A DNA stretch of 64,000 nucleotides from RUG695 sp050943135. Lineage in GTDB: Bacteria > Planctomycetota > Planctomycetia > Pirellulales > Thermoguttaceae. The notes beneath the pieces are model-generated. The model did no database searches. It was not told where the DNA came from and saw only the letters and a program-made list of their open reading frames with translations. Below are positions 52,226 through 63,100 of this stretch, in pieces (positions within the stretch are counted from its first letter, which is position 1; the number at the start of each line of letters is the position of its first letter). The position numbers and the translations under genes are program-made. The stretch spans positions 41,657-105,656 of the forward strand of contig JBMNOP010000010.1 of the NCBI GenBank assembly GCA_050943135.1, read 5' to 3'.

Positions 52226-55200
52226 TCAGAAAACGTCAAGCTCGATGCCAAGGTCGGCGGAAGTGTATTCGCCGAATACGGCGTCGGCGGCTTGCGAGAC
52301 GGGATAGACCAGACCGTCGTCTTTTGATTCGGCAAGCCAGTTGGCCGCAAGAAACGCACGTTCGCTGTTTGTGATCTCACCGTTCCCGTCGATATCGCAG
52401 CAGTGGCGGAAATTGTCGTCGCCCTCTTCGGAGAGCCAAGCCGGAGAAAGTAACGCGCGGTCACTGTTGGAAATATCTCCATCGCCGTTAATGTCCATCG
52501 GGCAGACCATAAACGTCTTCGATGCGCTCCACTCGGAATCGGCGTACGCGCCGATTCCGAGGACGCGAACCCGGTAGGTTATCTCGACACCGTAAGAAAG
52601 TCCGGTTATGACCGCGCTCGTCTCGGCGGCGGCAACGGTCAACCAGGTGAATCCACCATCGGCTGAATACGCAAGCTCGTAATTCTCGGCGTTCTCAACC
52701 GCGTTCCAGGTAATCCGATGCCGGTTCGCACCATAGGAGACATAAACGCCGGAAGTTCCGGTGGAGATGGTCGGGGACGCGAAGGGTTCGAGCCCCCTCT
52801 GGTATTCATACGCCCCGAGATCGACGATGTCGTGACAGATACGAGGATCTCCGGCAAGGTCGGTCTCGACAGTGGCGTAGTCGTTGTTTCCTTGATTGAT
52901 CGCCTGAGAGCCTTCGGCGAGGGTATAATCACCGTTTTCGGGATCGGTAAAGAGGGGTTTGGCGGCATCGTAAGTTAGGCATTCGGAGGACTCCGTCCAA
53001 GCGGTGAAGTCAGAGAGCGTGTTGTAGGCGGATATTGTTTTCGAACTTGTTATGCCGAGAATAACCGAATTGTAAAGAGAAGTTTTTTTGCTGTTGTCAA
53101 TCCCGCCGCCGGAGCCTGCGGTATTCCCCACGACTGTGCAGTTTGTGAGTGTCAGGGTGCCGTTGTTGGTAATCCCGCCGCCGGAGCTGCTTACGGTGTT
53201 TCCCACGAGCGTGCAATTCGTCAGCGCCAGTGTGCCGTTGCCATTGTAAACCCCGCCGCCACCGCCGGAGCTCGCATTGTTCCCCTCAATCGTGCAGTTT
53301 GTGAGCGTCAGCGTGTCGCCACCGTTGTAGATCCCGCCACCGGTGTCACTTGCGTTATTCCGCGAAAGCGTGCAGTCTGTGAGCGTCAGCGTGCTACTGC
53401 TGTTATAAACCCCGCCGCCGATGTAGCTCGAGGTATTCCCCGCGATCGTGCAATTTGTGAGCGTCAGCGTGTCATTGTTGGTAATCCCACCACCGCCATA
53501 GCTTGAGGTATTCCCCGCAACCGTACAGTCGGTCAGCGTCAGCGTGCCATTATTGTCGATCCCAGCACCGGAGTCGGCATTCCCCCCCGTCACCGTCAGA
53601 CCGACCAAAGAGACCGTGCCGTTCGTTCCGGAGGAAATGTTAAAGACACGGCTCAATCCGTCGCCGTCGACGGTGATCCCGCCGATTGCGGAAGCGTCGA
53701 TCGTAATCCCCTTGGCGATTTCAATTTCGGAACCGGCAAGAGTAATCGTCCCCCCGGCAAGGCCTGCGGCGAAGGTTACGGTTTCTCCCTTCAGCGCGTA
53801 AAGAGTCGCGGCCTCTCGCAGGGAGATCAGGTTGTCTTGGTTGTCAACAACGTCATCGAGGGTGGTTACGATTGTGGAGGAAAATTCCGTTTGGTATTCG
53901 TAAGCTCCGAGATCGACAATACCGATTTTTATACGCGGATTTCCGGCGAGATCGGTTTCGGTAGTAACGTAAGAATTATTCCCGACATTGATCGCCTGGG
54001 AATATTCGGCCAGCGAATAATCGTTGGCAGAGGTGTCCTCGAAAAGCGGTTTGGCGGAATCGTAGGTTCGGCAGTTGGCAGAACGGGTCCAAGCTGTAAA
54101 ATCTGAGAGAGTGTTGTAGGCGTAGATCTTGCTCGAATTTATTACGGTAAGAATGATCGAATTGTAAAGATAAGATGTTCCACTGTTGTCAATATCGCCG
54201 GAGAAGCTCGTTCCGTTTCCCGCGACCGTGCAGTTCGACAGGGTCAGCGTGCCGTAGTTGCCGTTGTAAATACCCCCGCCGTATCTTGCGTTATTTTCCG
54301 AAATCGTGCAGTTCGTCAGGGCAAGTGTACCAGTATTGTTGTAAATCCCGCCGCCGTAGTCAGCGGTATTCCTCGAGACGATACAGTTCGTTAGGGTCAG
54401 TGTGCCGGAACTATAGATTCCGCCGCACTGCGTGGCAGTGTTACCCGTCACGGTGCAATCATTTAGGTTTAGGATACTGTACGGATCGTTGTAAATCCCG
54501 CCACCCTGTTCGGCATTCCCCTCCGTCACCATCAGACCGACCAACGAGACTCTGCCGTTCGTTCCGGCGGAAACGTTAAAGACACGGCTTAACCCACCGC
54601 CATCAATCGTGATCCCGCCGATCGCGGAAGCGTCGATCGTAACCCCCTTCGTGATTTCTATTTCGGAACCGGAAAGAGTGACAGTCCCCCCGGCAAGGCT
54701 TGCATCGAAGGTTACGGTATCTCCCTTCAGCGCGTAAAGAGTTACGGCTTCCCGTAGGGAGATTAGGCTATCTTGGTCGTCAACAACGTCATCAAGGGTG
54801 GTGACGATGGTAAAGGAACATTCCGTTTGGTACTCGTAAGCTCCGAGATCGACAACACCGACTTTTATACGCGGATTTCCCACGAGGTCGGTTTCGGTGG
54901 TAGCGTAAGAGTTGTTCCCGACGTTGATCGCCTGGGATTTGTTGGCCAGTGAGTAGTCGTTGGCGGAAGTGTTGGCGAAAAGCGGTTTGGTGGAATCGTA
55001 GATCAGACAGTCGGAGGACTCTGTCCAAGCAGTGAAGTCGGAGAGGGTGTTGTAGGCGTAGATTTTGCCGGAGTTTTTTACATCACGAACAATCGAATTG
55101 TAAAGGTAGGATGTTCCTGAGTTATAAATTCCGCTGCCGTAGCCTACAGTATTCCCCTCGATCGTGCAGTTTGTGAGCGTCAGCGTGCCGCTGTTGTAAA

Positions 55201-55804
55201 TACCCCCGCCGGAGCTTGTATTATTTCTTGCGACCGTGCAGTTTATGAGTTTTAGTGTGCCGCTGTTGTTGTAAATCCCGCCGCCCTTGCTGCTTGCGGT
55301 ATTCCCTGTGATCATACAGTTTATGAGTGTCAGTGTGCCGTAGTAGTTGGCAATCCCGCCGCCGTTGCTTACGGACTTCCCGCCAGTAATCGTCAAAGCG
55401 ATAAGTTCCACCGGAAATTCAACCGTTCCGCCGGTTATGGAGAGCACCTTGCTTTGCTCGTTTCCGTCAATTGTCATCCCGCCAATTCCTGTAGCGTCGA
55501 TCGTAATACATTCGCCTATTTCAAGCTGTGTTCCGTTCAGAGTAATCGTTCTCTCGGCGAGCGTAGAATCGAAGGTGATCGTATCACCGGCCACCGCGCG
55601 GCCGATCGCTTCACGCAGGGAGAGCTGGTCGTCACCCGCCTCCCAAGAGGTTGGATCGTCCGTCGTGTTCACGACCCAAGTTACGGCTTCGGTCGGGGCG
55701 ATCGGTCCGGAGCCTAATTCTACCGTTTGCTCCGCCCCTCCGGCCACAACGGCGAGAAGCGTACGTCGTTCCAGGGTTTCCATGCGAAGTTTACGGTTGG
55801 TCAT
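52226..55804 (-). CDS. Right-handed beta-helix surface protein with dockerin
   Basis: 1,192 residues with GAAGGAG six bases before the ATG. The N-terminal LRMETLERRTLLAVVAGG is the planctomycete secretion signal type. Three related modules follow, starting near 41, 329 and 659, each with a LSLREA segment, DASAIGGITIDG-like strand and a run of GGGIYN-x-GTLTLTNCTI helix coils, and each ending with DLGAYEYQ. A fibronectin type III-like domain (about 1000-1100) and two dockerin-type loops (DINGDGDISNSDRALL and DIDGNGEITNSERAFL) end the protein, followed by a tail SADLGIELDVF. Carbohydrate binding or lysis is possible; function unknown. Confidence 0.88.
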   Translation of the reverse strand: MTNRKLRMETLERRTLLAVVAGGAEQTVELGSGPIAPTEAVTWVVNTTDDPTSWEAGDDQLSLREAIGRAVAGDTITFDSTLAERTITLNGTQLEIGECITIDATGIGGMTIDGNEQSKVLSITGGTVEFPVELIALTITGGKSVSNGGGIANYYGTLTLINCMITGNTASSKGGGIYNNSGTLKLINCTVARNNTSSGGGIYNSGTLTLTNCTIEGNTVGYGSGIYNSGTSYLYNSIVRDVKNSGKIYAYNTLSDFTAWTESSDCLIYDSTKPLFANTSANDYSLANKSQAINVGNNSYATTETDLVGNPRIKVGVVDLGAYEYQTECSFTIVTTLDDVVDDQDSLISLREAVTLYALKGDTVTFDASLAGGTVTLSGSEIEITKGVTIDASAIGGITIDGGGLSRVFNVSAGTNGRVSLVGLMVTEGNAEQGGGIYNDPYSILNLNDCTVTGNTATQCGGIYSSGTLTLTNCIVSRNTADYGGGIYNNTGTLALTNCTISENNARYGGGIYNGNYGTLTLSNCTVAGNGTSFSGDIDNSGTSYLYNSIILTVINSSKIYAYNTLSDFTAWTRSANCRTYDSAKPLFEDTSANDYSLAEYSQAINVGNNSYVTTETDLAGNPRIKIGIVDLGAYEYQTEFSSTIVTTLDDVVDNQDNLISLREAATLYALKGETVTFAAGLAGGTITLAGSEIEIAKGITIDASAIGGITVDGDGLSRVFNISSGTNGTVSLVGLTVTGGNADSGAGIDNNGTLTLTDCTVAGNTSSYGGGGITNNDTLTLTNCTIAGNTSSYIGGGVYNSSSTLTLTDCTLSRNNASDTGGGIYNGGDTLTLTNCTIEGNNASSGGGGGVYNGNGTLALTNCTLVGNTVSSSGGGITNNGTLTLTNCTVVGNTAGSGGGIDNSKKTSLYNSVILGITSSKTISAYNTLSDFTAWTESSECLTYDAAKPLFTDPENGDYTLAEGSQAINQGNNDYATVETDLAGDPRICHDIVDLGAYEYQRGLEPFASPTISTGTSGVYVSYGANRHRITWNAVENAENYELAYSADGGFTWLTVAAAETSAVITGLSYGVEITYRVRVLGIGAYADSEWSASKTFMVCPMDINGDGDISNSDRALLSPAWLSEEGDDNFRHCCDIDGNGEITNSERAFLAANWLAESKDDGLVYPVSQAADAVFGEYTSADLGIELDVF

Positions 55805-55954
55805 TATCAGCTCCTTCGGTAACAGTCATATTGAGAACGATCCTGCCGAATGTCATTCGGAGGAGGTAACTTCGATTAACACGGGCTCCGGCTATGATGG
55901 CAGTCTCGGCCTTTTCCGGGAAACCGAAATTGGCCACAGTACGTAACGGGGGGC

Positions 55955-56010
55955 TAACGGGCAAACAAACCGATTTTACCAAAACCAAATACCAGATCAA
56001 CAACTGTTTT
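55955..56010 (-). promoter_or_regulatory. Right copy of the duplicated repeat, promoter of the beta-helix gene
   Basis: On the minus strand TTGATC (55995-56000), 16 nt and TAAAAT (55973-55978). The leader to the beta-helix start would be about 160 nt. The copy at 51852 has both boxes unchanged. Confidence 0.65.
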
Positions 56011-56643
56011 TTTCTAATCGAGTCGGAAAATTTGCTCCGCAGACTTTTTCAGAGTCGACTCGTATGATCCCAATATTTCGCATCTCGGGATGCCGGACTC
56101 GTCGGAAGTAGTCTCCGGACATGTCTTATTGATGATTTTTGAGGCTTTTTTAGATGAGGTTGATGTTGTTGACGGATTTGGTAATTCTCCCCCCAATAAT
56201 CCGCTACATGAGTGTCAAAAAGTTCGGTGACGTGAGGGATAGGTACTTCTTTGTGCTCATAGTCCCGGAATCCCCCTATGCTTTCGGACTTTCGGCAACT
56301 TCTCTTTCGGGGAGAAGAGGGGATTGAGACGTTGGGGGTATTCCTTTTTGCACTGCACTCCTTCGTCAGAGAGCCTTATCAACAAGCCGTAGTGTTGATA
56401 TGACTCCTCGCTTCCATATTCGCCGGGATAGACTTTCTTGACGCTGAGGTGGGCCTAGGCAAGGTTACGCCTTTTCGGGATGGATGTTCGGGTAGGCTAT
56501 CTCCTTGCCTCCTCTTTCCCCTGATGCGCATTTTGGGGTCTGTTTGATGCCATTTAGATACCCAGAATGCGTTGGAATAATGTATAGCAAAGAAAGGAAG
56601 AAAAAGGATCGAACGCCGCTTAAAAACAAGACTCAAATGCTAG
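56011..56643. other. Spacer without a convincing gene
   Basis: About 630 bases between the beta-helix promoter and tRNA-Phe. Short minus-strand frames (60 and 85 codons) have no ribosome binding site or family. One reading on the minus strand, YGLLIRLSDEGVQCKKEYP, looks gene-like but is broken by stops, so it may be a relic. Confidence 0.4.
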
Positions 56644-56716
56644 TGGGCAGGGCCGGGGTTGAACCGGCGACCTACGGATTTTCAGTCCGGCGCTCTACCA
56701 ACTGAGCTACCTACCC
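56644..56716 (-). tRNA. tRNA-Phe (anticodon GAA)
   Basis: On the minus strand acceptor GGGTAGG pairs with CCTGCCC, discriminator A. The D arm has GCTCAGTTGGTAGAGC, the anticodon loop CTGAAAA, and the T arm GCCGGTTCAACCCCGGC. CCA is not encoded. Confidence 0.95.
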
Positions 56717-56749
56717 GTATGTGACCGTTTACTACAAAACAGCACGCAG

Positions 56750-56777
56750 ATTATAAGTCAATTCGGGAGCTTGTCAA
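56750..56777 (-). promoter_or_regulatory. tRNA-Phe promoter
   Basis: Consensus TTGACA (56772-56777), 16 nt and TATAAT (56750-56755) on the minus strand, 34 bases before the tRNA. Confidence 0.8.
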
Positions 56778-56978
56778 TTGGGGGCGATTTTTTGCTCGAT
56801 GCGCTTTCCTTCCGGTTTCCAAGTGATTTCGCGTGCCGATTGAAAAAAGAATTGCGTTCGGGTAGAATCGGACGGAAAACAGGAGGGAGAAGCGGGACGC
56901 CTTTGGCCCCGCTTTGATTGTTTATCCCCGGTTGTCCCCCTCGAACCGGTTACGGCATGAAACAGGAGAATTGGTGGA

Positions 56979-58277
56979 ATGACTACCGAAAAGAATGGTT
57001 TCGACAGGCGTACGTTTCTTTCCGCGCTCGGTGCCTTCGGTCTGCTCGGTGCCGTGAAGTCGGCGACCGGCACGGCTCGGGCCGAAGAAGAAAATTATCC
57101 CGATTTTTCCGGGCCGGTGGCATCGTATCCCGTCCTGCAGAATCCCGGTTTCCGCGGGATGTCGGTCGCTTGGGCCGTCGGTCCCGAAAAAGGGAAATTG
57201 GCAACCGGTTGGGTCGAATGGGGGCGAGACGAAAACCTCGGACAGAAGAGTCATCGTGCCGTGTTCGGGCTCAACCCGCTTTCCGAGACGTTCCTTTCGG
57301 CGCGTCTTGACGGTCTCGAACCGGGAACCATCTACCACTACCGCACGGCAACCTGTCAGGTCCTCTTCGAAAACGCCTATAAGATCACGACCGAAGAGCC
57401 GGTTTACAGTCGGGTTTACAAGTTCAAGACTCCATCGCAACGTAGCGAAAGCGAGAAATTCGTTGTGATCAACGACACACACGGGGTGCAACCGACGCTG
57501 AAAGCCCTGATAACGCGGATCGCCGAAATCGATCCGGAACAGGTCATCTGGAACGGCGACCTGCTCGACTCGTTTGACGAGCCGCGTCAGGTCGTTGATT
57601 CGATCTTTTGCCCACAGTATGGCGAGTTTGCCGCGACCCGTCCCCTCCTGTTCAACAACGGGAACCACGACGTTCGAGGCATCTGGGCACGGGAGAAGAG
57701 CGAAGCACTCCTTCCCTGGAAGCACAAGGGATTGTTCGATGATCTGGGCCGGAACTTCGTTCTTCGTAACGGGCCGGTCGCCCTGATCGGACTCGATACC
57801 GGCGAAGATAAGCCGGATGCCAACCCGGTTTTTGCCGGTCTGGCGAATTTCGAACCGTACCGCGAACGGCAGGCGGCATGGCTCGGTCAGGTCCTCAAAT
57901 CGAAGCCGGTCCGCACCGCGCCGTACATTATTGCGATCTGTCATATCCCCCTCTTTAATTCGGTTCCCGGCGCGAATCCCGGCGACGTCATGGAGGGGTT
58001 TGCCGCGTGGCAGCGTCCTTGCGCTCGCCTGTGGGGGCCTTTTATGAAAGACGCGGGAGTACAGTTGGTGATCGCGGCGCACGAACACGGGTTCCGATTC
58101 GATCCGGCGACCGACGATCGCCCCTGGGCGCAAGTTGTCGGCGGAGGTCCGCAACTCGAACTGAACACAACTGTCATCATCGGTGAGGCAAACGCAAAGA
58201 GACTTTCGCTTACCGTCGAAAAAGTGAGCGACCGCTCGATCCTCGGTCAATGGGAATTTGAACCGCGCAGGGTCTGA
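56979..58277 (+). CDS. Tat-exported metallophosphoesterase
   Basis: 432 residues. The N-terminus has a twin-arginine signal, RRTFLSALGAFGLLG. A fibronectin-like domain (about 50-150, ending in the LEPGTIYHYRT pattern of purple acid phosphatases) precedes the calcineurin-like core: VINDTHG, VIWNGDLLDS, FNNGNHDVRG, ICHIPLF and AAHEHGF. These supply a two-metal phosphoesterase site. The typical purple-acid-phosphatase metal Tyr is not obvious. The product probably cleaves phosphomonoesters or diesters outside the cytoplasm after folding with its metals. Confidence 0.88.
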   Translation: MTTEKNGFDRRTFLSALGAFGLLGAVKSATGTARAEEENYPDFSGPVASYPVLQNPGFRGMSVAWAVGPEKGKLATGWVEWGRDENLGQKSHRAVFGLNPLSETFLSARLDGLEPGTIYHYRTATCQVLFENAYKITTEEPVYSRVYKFKTPSQRSESEKFVVINDTHGVQPTLKALITRIAEIDPEQVIWNGDLLDSFDEPRQVVDSIFCPQYGEFAATRPLLFNNGNHDVRGIWAREKSEALLPWKHKGLFDDLGRNFVLRNGPVALIGLDTGEDKPDANPVFAGLANFEPYRERQAAWLGQVLKSKPVRTAPYIIAICHIPLFNSVPGANPGDVMEGFAAWQRPCARLWGPFMKDAGVQLVIAAHEHGFRFDPATDDRPWAQVVGGGPQLELNTTVIIGEANAKRLSLTVEKVSDRSILGQWEFEPRRV

Positions 58278-58323
58278 TTTTTCCGAAAGAGAGCGCTTTC
58301 GGTTCCCTTTTGCCCCCATTCCC

Positions 58324-58359
58324 GCGCGCGGCAATAAACACCGCGCGCCCCTTTCGGGG
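58324..58359 (+). terminator. Possible terminator after the phosphoesterase
   Basis: GCGCGCGG (58324-58331) pairs with CCGCGCGC (58341-58348), then a second small stem CCCC-TTTC-GGGG and GATTTT. Confidence 0.4.
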
Positions 58360-58476
58360 GGATTTTCCCTTTGTTCGCCGAAGTCCGAAGTATGATTGCC
58401 GAACCTGCCGGTTCGAAACCCCGGGCCGAAAAATCCGAAAAATGTATCGAACCGCAAACCATCGAGATCCCGAACA

Positions 58477-59775
58477 ATGAACAAGAGATATCTTTCTTCC
58501 GTTTTCCTTCTTTTTGTGTTTCTGTTTCTCTCTGTTTCGGCGCTTTACGCCGACGGCGCCTATTACGCGAAGAACTATCCGGCACCCGACGCTCCCGTAC
58601 CGGGAACCCTGGCGTTCGACGCTCTCTGGCAGATCTGGATACCCCCTCACGTCGAAACACTCCGCGGAGTCGTTGTCCATCAACACGGTTGCGGTCTTCC
58701 CTCGTGTGAAGCGGCGCGAACCGCCGTCTGCGATCTCCATTGGCAGTCGCTCGCGCGTAAGCATGACTCGGCGCTGATTGCCGTTTCCTACAATCAGACC
58801 GGAGCTTGTGAGCTTTGGTGCGATCCGCGCAACGGATCGGCGGATTCCTTTTTGACGGCGCTCGACGATTTTGCCGAAATCACGGGACATCCGGAACTCT
58901 CGACAATCCCCTGGGCTTTGTGGGGACATTCCGGCGGGGCACAGTGGTGCTCATCGATGACACACCTTTATCCCGAACGGGTTGTTGCCGCTTGGCTTCG
59001 GTCGGGTCATACCGATACCGTCGGACACACATCGGAGAGCTTTCCCGAGTCGCCTGAATTTTTTGAGGTGCCGATCCTCTTTAACATTGGAACTCGGGAA
59101 AGGGAAGGGAATCTGGAAAGAATCTGGAAAGAGGGTTTTCCTCTCTTGGCGAAATACCGTGCCAAGGGGGCGAAAATCGGTTTTCTGGTCGACCCGCATA
59201 CCGGGCACGAAACGGGCGATTCCCGATACCCGGCGATCCGGTTTCTCGACGAGATTCTTGCCGCCCGCCTTCCTCTCACGCCGGGAGAGAGTCTGTTGCG
59301 TTCCGCTCCGGAAGGGGTGATCTTGTCGGCCGACGAAACTACCGATCCCTCGATTAAACCCTATCTCGAAAACGGACATTGGCTCCCGAGCGAGGAGTTT
59401 TCCGAAGTCTGGCGGCGGTACGGTCTCGATGCCTCGTTCGAAGATGGAACTCCCCCGTCCCCTCCGTTCGATCTCCGCCTGACCGAGGACGGCCTTTTGA
59501 CCTGGGATCTGATCGCCGATCCGGAAAGCGGATTCGCCGCCGCCGCGATTTCTTGGAACGGTGCCACCTGGAACATTCCCGAGGAGAATCGCAATCCCTA
59601 CGGAAAGAATCTTTATCAAGGACTCCGCTACAGCGACACCCCGCTCGACCCGGTTCCTCCCCTGGCTTTTCATATCCCCGGATACAGAGCGGGAGTCGGT
59701 CCGGTGACGATTTCGGTTTCCAATACGTGCGGACTTTCGTCGCCGTCGGTCGTTCTCGATCAACCCGACCGATAA
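58477..59775 (+). CDS. Secreted alpha/beta hydrolase
   Basis: 432 residues from the ATG at 58477, chosen because it begins a signal peptide (SSVFLLFVFLFLSVSALYA). An in-frame start at 58396 would precede it by 27 residues. An alpha/beta-hydrolase core has VVVHQHGCG and the nucleophile Ser in LWGHSGGAQW. A His in DPHTGHETGD fits as base. The layout is like PHB depolymerase or esterase-type proteins. The C-terminal 130 residues (PFDLRLTEDGLLTWDLIADP) are beta-rich, maybe Ig-like. Substrate unknown. It follows the phosphoesterase by 200 bases. Confidence 0.78.
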   Translation: MNKRYLSSVFLLFVFLFLSVSALYADGAYYAKNYPAPDAPVPGTLAFDALWQIWIPPHVETLRGVVVHQHGCGLPSCEAARTAVCDLHWQSLARKHDSALIAVSYNQTGACELWCDPRNGSADSFLTALDDFAEITGHPELSTIPWALWGHSGGAQWCSSMTHLYPERVVAAWLRSGHTDTVGHTSESFPESPEFFEVPILFNIGTREREGNLERIWKEGFPLLAKYRAKGAKIGFLVDPHTGHETGDSRYPAIRFLDEILAARLPLTPGESLLRSAPEGVILSADETTDPSIKPYLENGHWLPSEEFSEVWRRYGLDASFEDGTPPSPPFDLRLTEDGLLTWDLIADPESGFAAAAISWNGATWNIPEENRNPYGKNLYQGLRYSDTPLDPVPPLAFHIPGYRAGVGPVTISVSNTCGLSSPSVVLDQPDR

Positions 59776-59988
59776 AAACTTCGGGCTCAAAGAATGTCTG
59801 GATTTTGTCAAGTTGTCCCGGATTGTGACGCGGCAGTCGTCGGCGGTTCGGGATAGCAACTTTTTCCGATTTACCCTCGAGAATTTAGCGGTTACAAAGA
59901 CAACCGTAAAACAGTTAAAGCGGGTAAAACGGGTAACTGTTGAGGCCGAAAAAATGTTTCGATTTTTCGGCAAACTCCGCATTTTGAG

Positions 59989-60017
59989 TTGTTTTCAGCG
60001 GGTTGATCGGCTATAAT
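59989..60017 (+). promoter_or_regulatory. Promoter of the second beta-helix gene
   Basis: TTGTTT (59989-59994), 17 nt and TATAAT (60012-60017). The leader would be about 170 nt. Confidence 0.55.
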
Positions 60018-60193
60018 CCCCTACGCGTCGGTGGTTTCGCTTTGGCTCTCTGTGCGGTTTTTTGCGTTTGCATATTCTCGGGGGTTTTTGTCGTAATCGT
60101 CTGAGGTGTTGTTCCCGAAGTGTAACCATAAACGCAGCTTCGATTTTTTAAGTGCTTAGTTTCCCCGTTATTTTGTTATGAAAGGTGATGATC

Positions 60194-63100
60194 ATGAAAA
60201 GAAAGATTCGTGAACGATCCCTCCGTTTGGAGAGTTTGGAGGACCGTTTTCTCCTTGCCGTGGTTGCGGGAGGCGAAACTGCCGCTGCCGAACTTGCAGC
60301 GCCCGCCGAGACCGGCGCGACGATTGTGGTAACCGATTTAACTTATGCGGCTCTTCAGTCCGCGATCACAGGTGCCTCCAACGGTGATACGATCATCATC
60401 GAGGGGGAAGGCACGATTAACTTGACGTCACGTCTTCGGATGACGCGCAGCGTCACGATCGACGGTGGCGGCACCGTGACGCTTGCCGGCCCCGGTAACA
60501 ACGTCCTCTTCATGTTTTCGAACTCTTGTACCCTTAACGGTCTGAATCTGACCGGCGGTTATTCGACCGTGGTACAATACGGCGGTATCGGCCAGATCGC
60601 TAACGGTATTACGGTGACGCTCAACGACTGTAATATCTATGGAAACAGCGCGGTCGAAGTCGACACCGGTGCCAACTGGGGTGGCGGGTTCTACGTTTTC
60701 GGCCAGCTCAATATGTCCAACTGCAACGTTTACAATAACACGGCAACTTATGGTGGGTTTGCCCAAATCAACGGCCAGTCGAACAACGGCGCCGCGACCC
60801 TTAACGCGGTCAACTGCAATTTCTACGGTAATACGGCGACCGGTTACGGCGCGGTGATCGGTAATCAGGGCGGAACCCTCATCCTGACCAACTGCTCTGT
60901 TGTCGGAAACTCTTCGCCGCAAGGCGCCATCACCAACTACAACTTCTTCCTTTGCGACGAAAACAGCGGTTCCACCTACGACCCGAACAATCCCGGCGAA
61001 TACAATCACAAATACTTTATTACCGATACGACGATTACCAACTCGATCATCGCCTACAACTACTCTCCCGATGCCGCGACGGCCGACATTTTCGACCGTT
61101 ACGGAATGGCGTTGTGGGGTCAGGGGGCCATCATTTACCCGCTCCTCCGTAAAGAAGATATCTACACAAAGGCCGAGACGACCAACACGATCATCGGTTT
61201 GGCCGGCGATTACTTCGTTGAAGCCCCGATTCTCGATGATGCCGGGAACCTCGTGAATGCCGATACTCTCGATCTGACGATCGACACCAACGGTATCGCC
61301 GCGTATGCCGGTATCGGCGCGAATCCGGGCGCCTATACCGGAGGCGGCATCAGCGCCGATTCGCTCGTTGTTACCACTCTTGACGATGTGATCGACCCTA
61401 CCGACGGTTTCGTCTCGCTACGTGAGGCGCTCGCCTGTGCGGCGGTCGGCGGTTTCACCGAGACTCCGACGGTTACCTTTGCCGATGGATTGGCCGGTGG
61501 AACGATCGAACTGACTGGCGGCCAGATCGACATCAGTTTTGATGTCAACATCGTTGCCGATAACATCACCCTCGATGCCATGGGAAGTGGCCGTGCCCTT
61601 TATCTGAAGTCCTACAACTATCAGATGAACCTGGAAGGGAACTACCAGAACTTCCCCTCGGTTCCCGACTGTCCGGAACACAACTACAGCGAAGAATACT
61701 TGATCGACGTTTCGGTCGATGGTCTGAACTTCGTCAACGGTTCTATCGAGCTTGCCTCCTCCGCGACCGGCGGTGCGGGCATCTTTGCATTCCAGAATGC
61801 CAATCTCGCTCTCTCGAATTCCACCGTTTCGAACAATACTCTTCGTGCCTCCAGCGCGGTCGCCACAAGCGCCTGCGGCGGCGGTGGGATAGCCGCCTTC
61901 TACTACAGCAGTGTTGCGCTCAATTCTTCCGAAGTGGTCGACAACACCGTCATCCAGGTCGGTGAACGCGATATCAACATAACCCTCCAGGGGGGCGGTA
62001 TCTTTGTCGGGACACGTTCCATTCTGAATGTTCTCGACTCGACGATTTCCCGCAATACGCTCACCTCGACCAACTACCAAGACGATAACACCCAGTGGGG
62101 GTTCGGTCGCGGATATGGCGCCGGGATTTGCTCGAAGGGCGATCTGACCGAGATCAGTTATTCCGAAGTGAGCGATAACTCGACCCGCGGTTGTGCCCTT
62201 GAACAGTACGGTGCCGGGATCTACAACAATGTCTCGCTCAACCCGCGGAGTGAGTCTTACGGAATGCTCGTCGACAATACCATCATTGCCCGGAACACGT
62301 TGGGCGACCATAACGTGGAAAACAACGGCTGGTGCCGCGGCGGCGGTATCTACAATACCGGAAGGACCCTCCTGATCAACAACCTGATCGCCAATAATTC
62401 GTTCGATGCCGGTAACGAAGTCGTCAACATGTATGCCCGTATTAACGGTGCCGGCGTCTACAACGAGGCGGCGATCGATATTTACTACTGCACGATCACC
62501 GAAAACGTTGCCGCCTGCATCGACTACGACGACTTTGCGACCGGTTCGCTTAATTTCGGCGGCGGGTTCTACAACACGGGTACTGAGGCGACTCCGAATC
62601 TGGTCGGTTGTATCTTGCTCAACAACTACTCGGAGAACTCCACGACCGGGGTTATGGCCTACAACGACATGTATCATGACGGGGCCTCCTTTGTGCTGAG
62701 CAATACGATTTATAGAACAGCCGGTGTCAAGGGGTCCGGATACACCTACGTCAACTGCGTCCGATGGGCCGATCGCTACACGCTCTTTACCGATGCCGCT
62801 GCCGAGGATTACACCCTGGTCTCCGATGCGGTTGCCATCGACAAGGTTGCCGAGGACGCGACGTTCCATTACCACCAGTATGACCTTCGGAACGATCCCT
62901 ATCTCCGTATCTACAACGAGGTCCAAGATATCGGTTGTTACGAATATCAGCCGGATCCGCAGCCGCCCCAGACCTTTGAGCTGACGCTGACCGACTGGAC
63001 GGGAACTTACGATGGCACAGCCCACACGATCACGATCGGCGGGACCGAGGCAGGCGATGTGATCAACTACAGTTCCGACGGGGTGAACTACGGCACCGAC

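Noticed and set aside
52226..55804. The many short repeats as a CRISPR array
   Set aside because: Repeats are in-frame protein coils of variable spacing (GTLTLTNC units), not identical repeats with uniform spacers.
56505..56705. Small plus-strand frame across tRNA-Phe
   Set aside because: It overlaps the tRNA on the other strand, a common false call (the GRAGVEPAT pattern of tRNA antisense).
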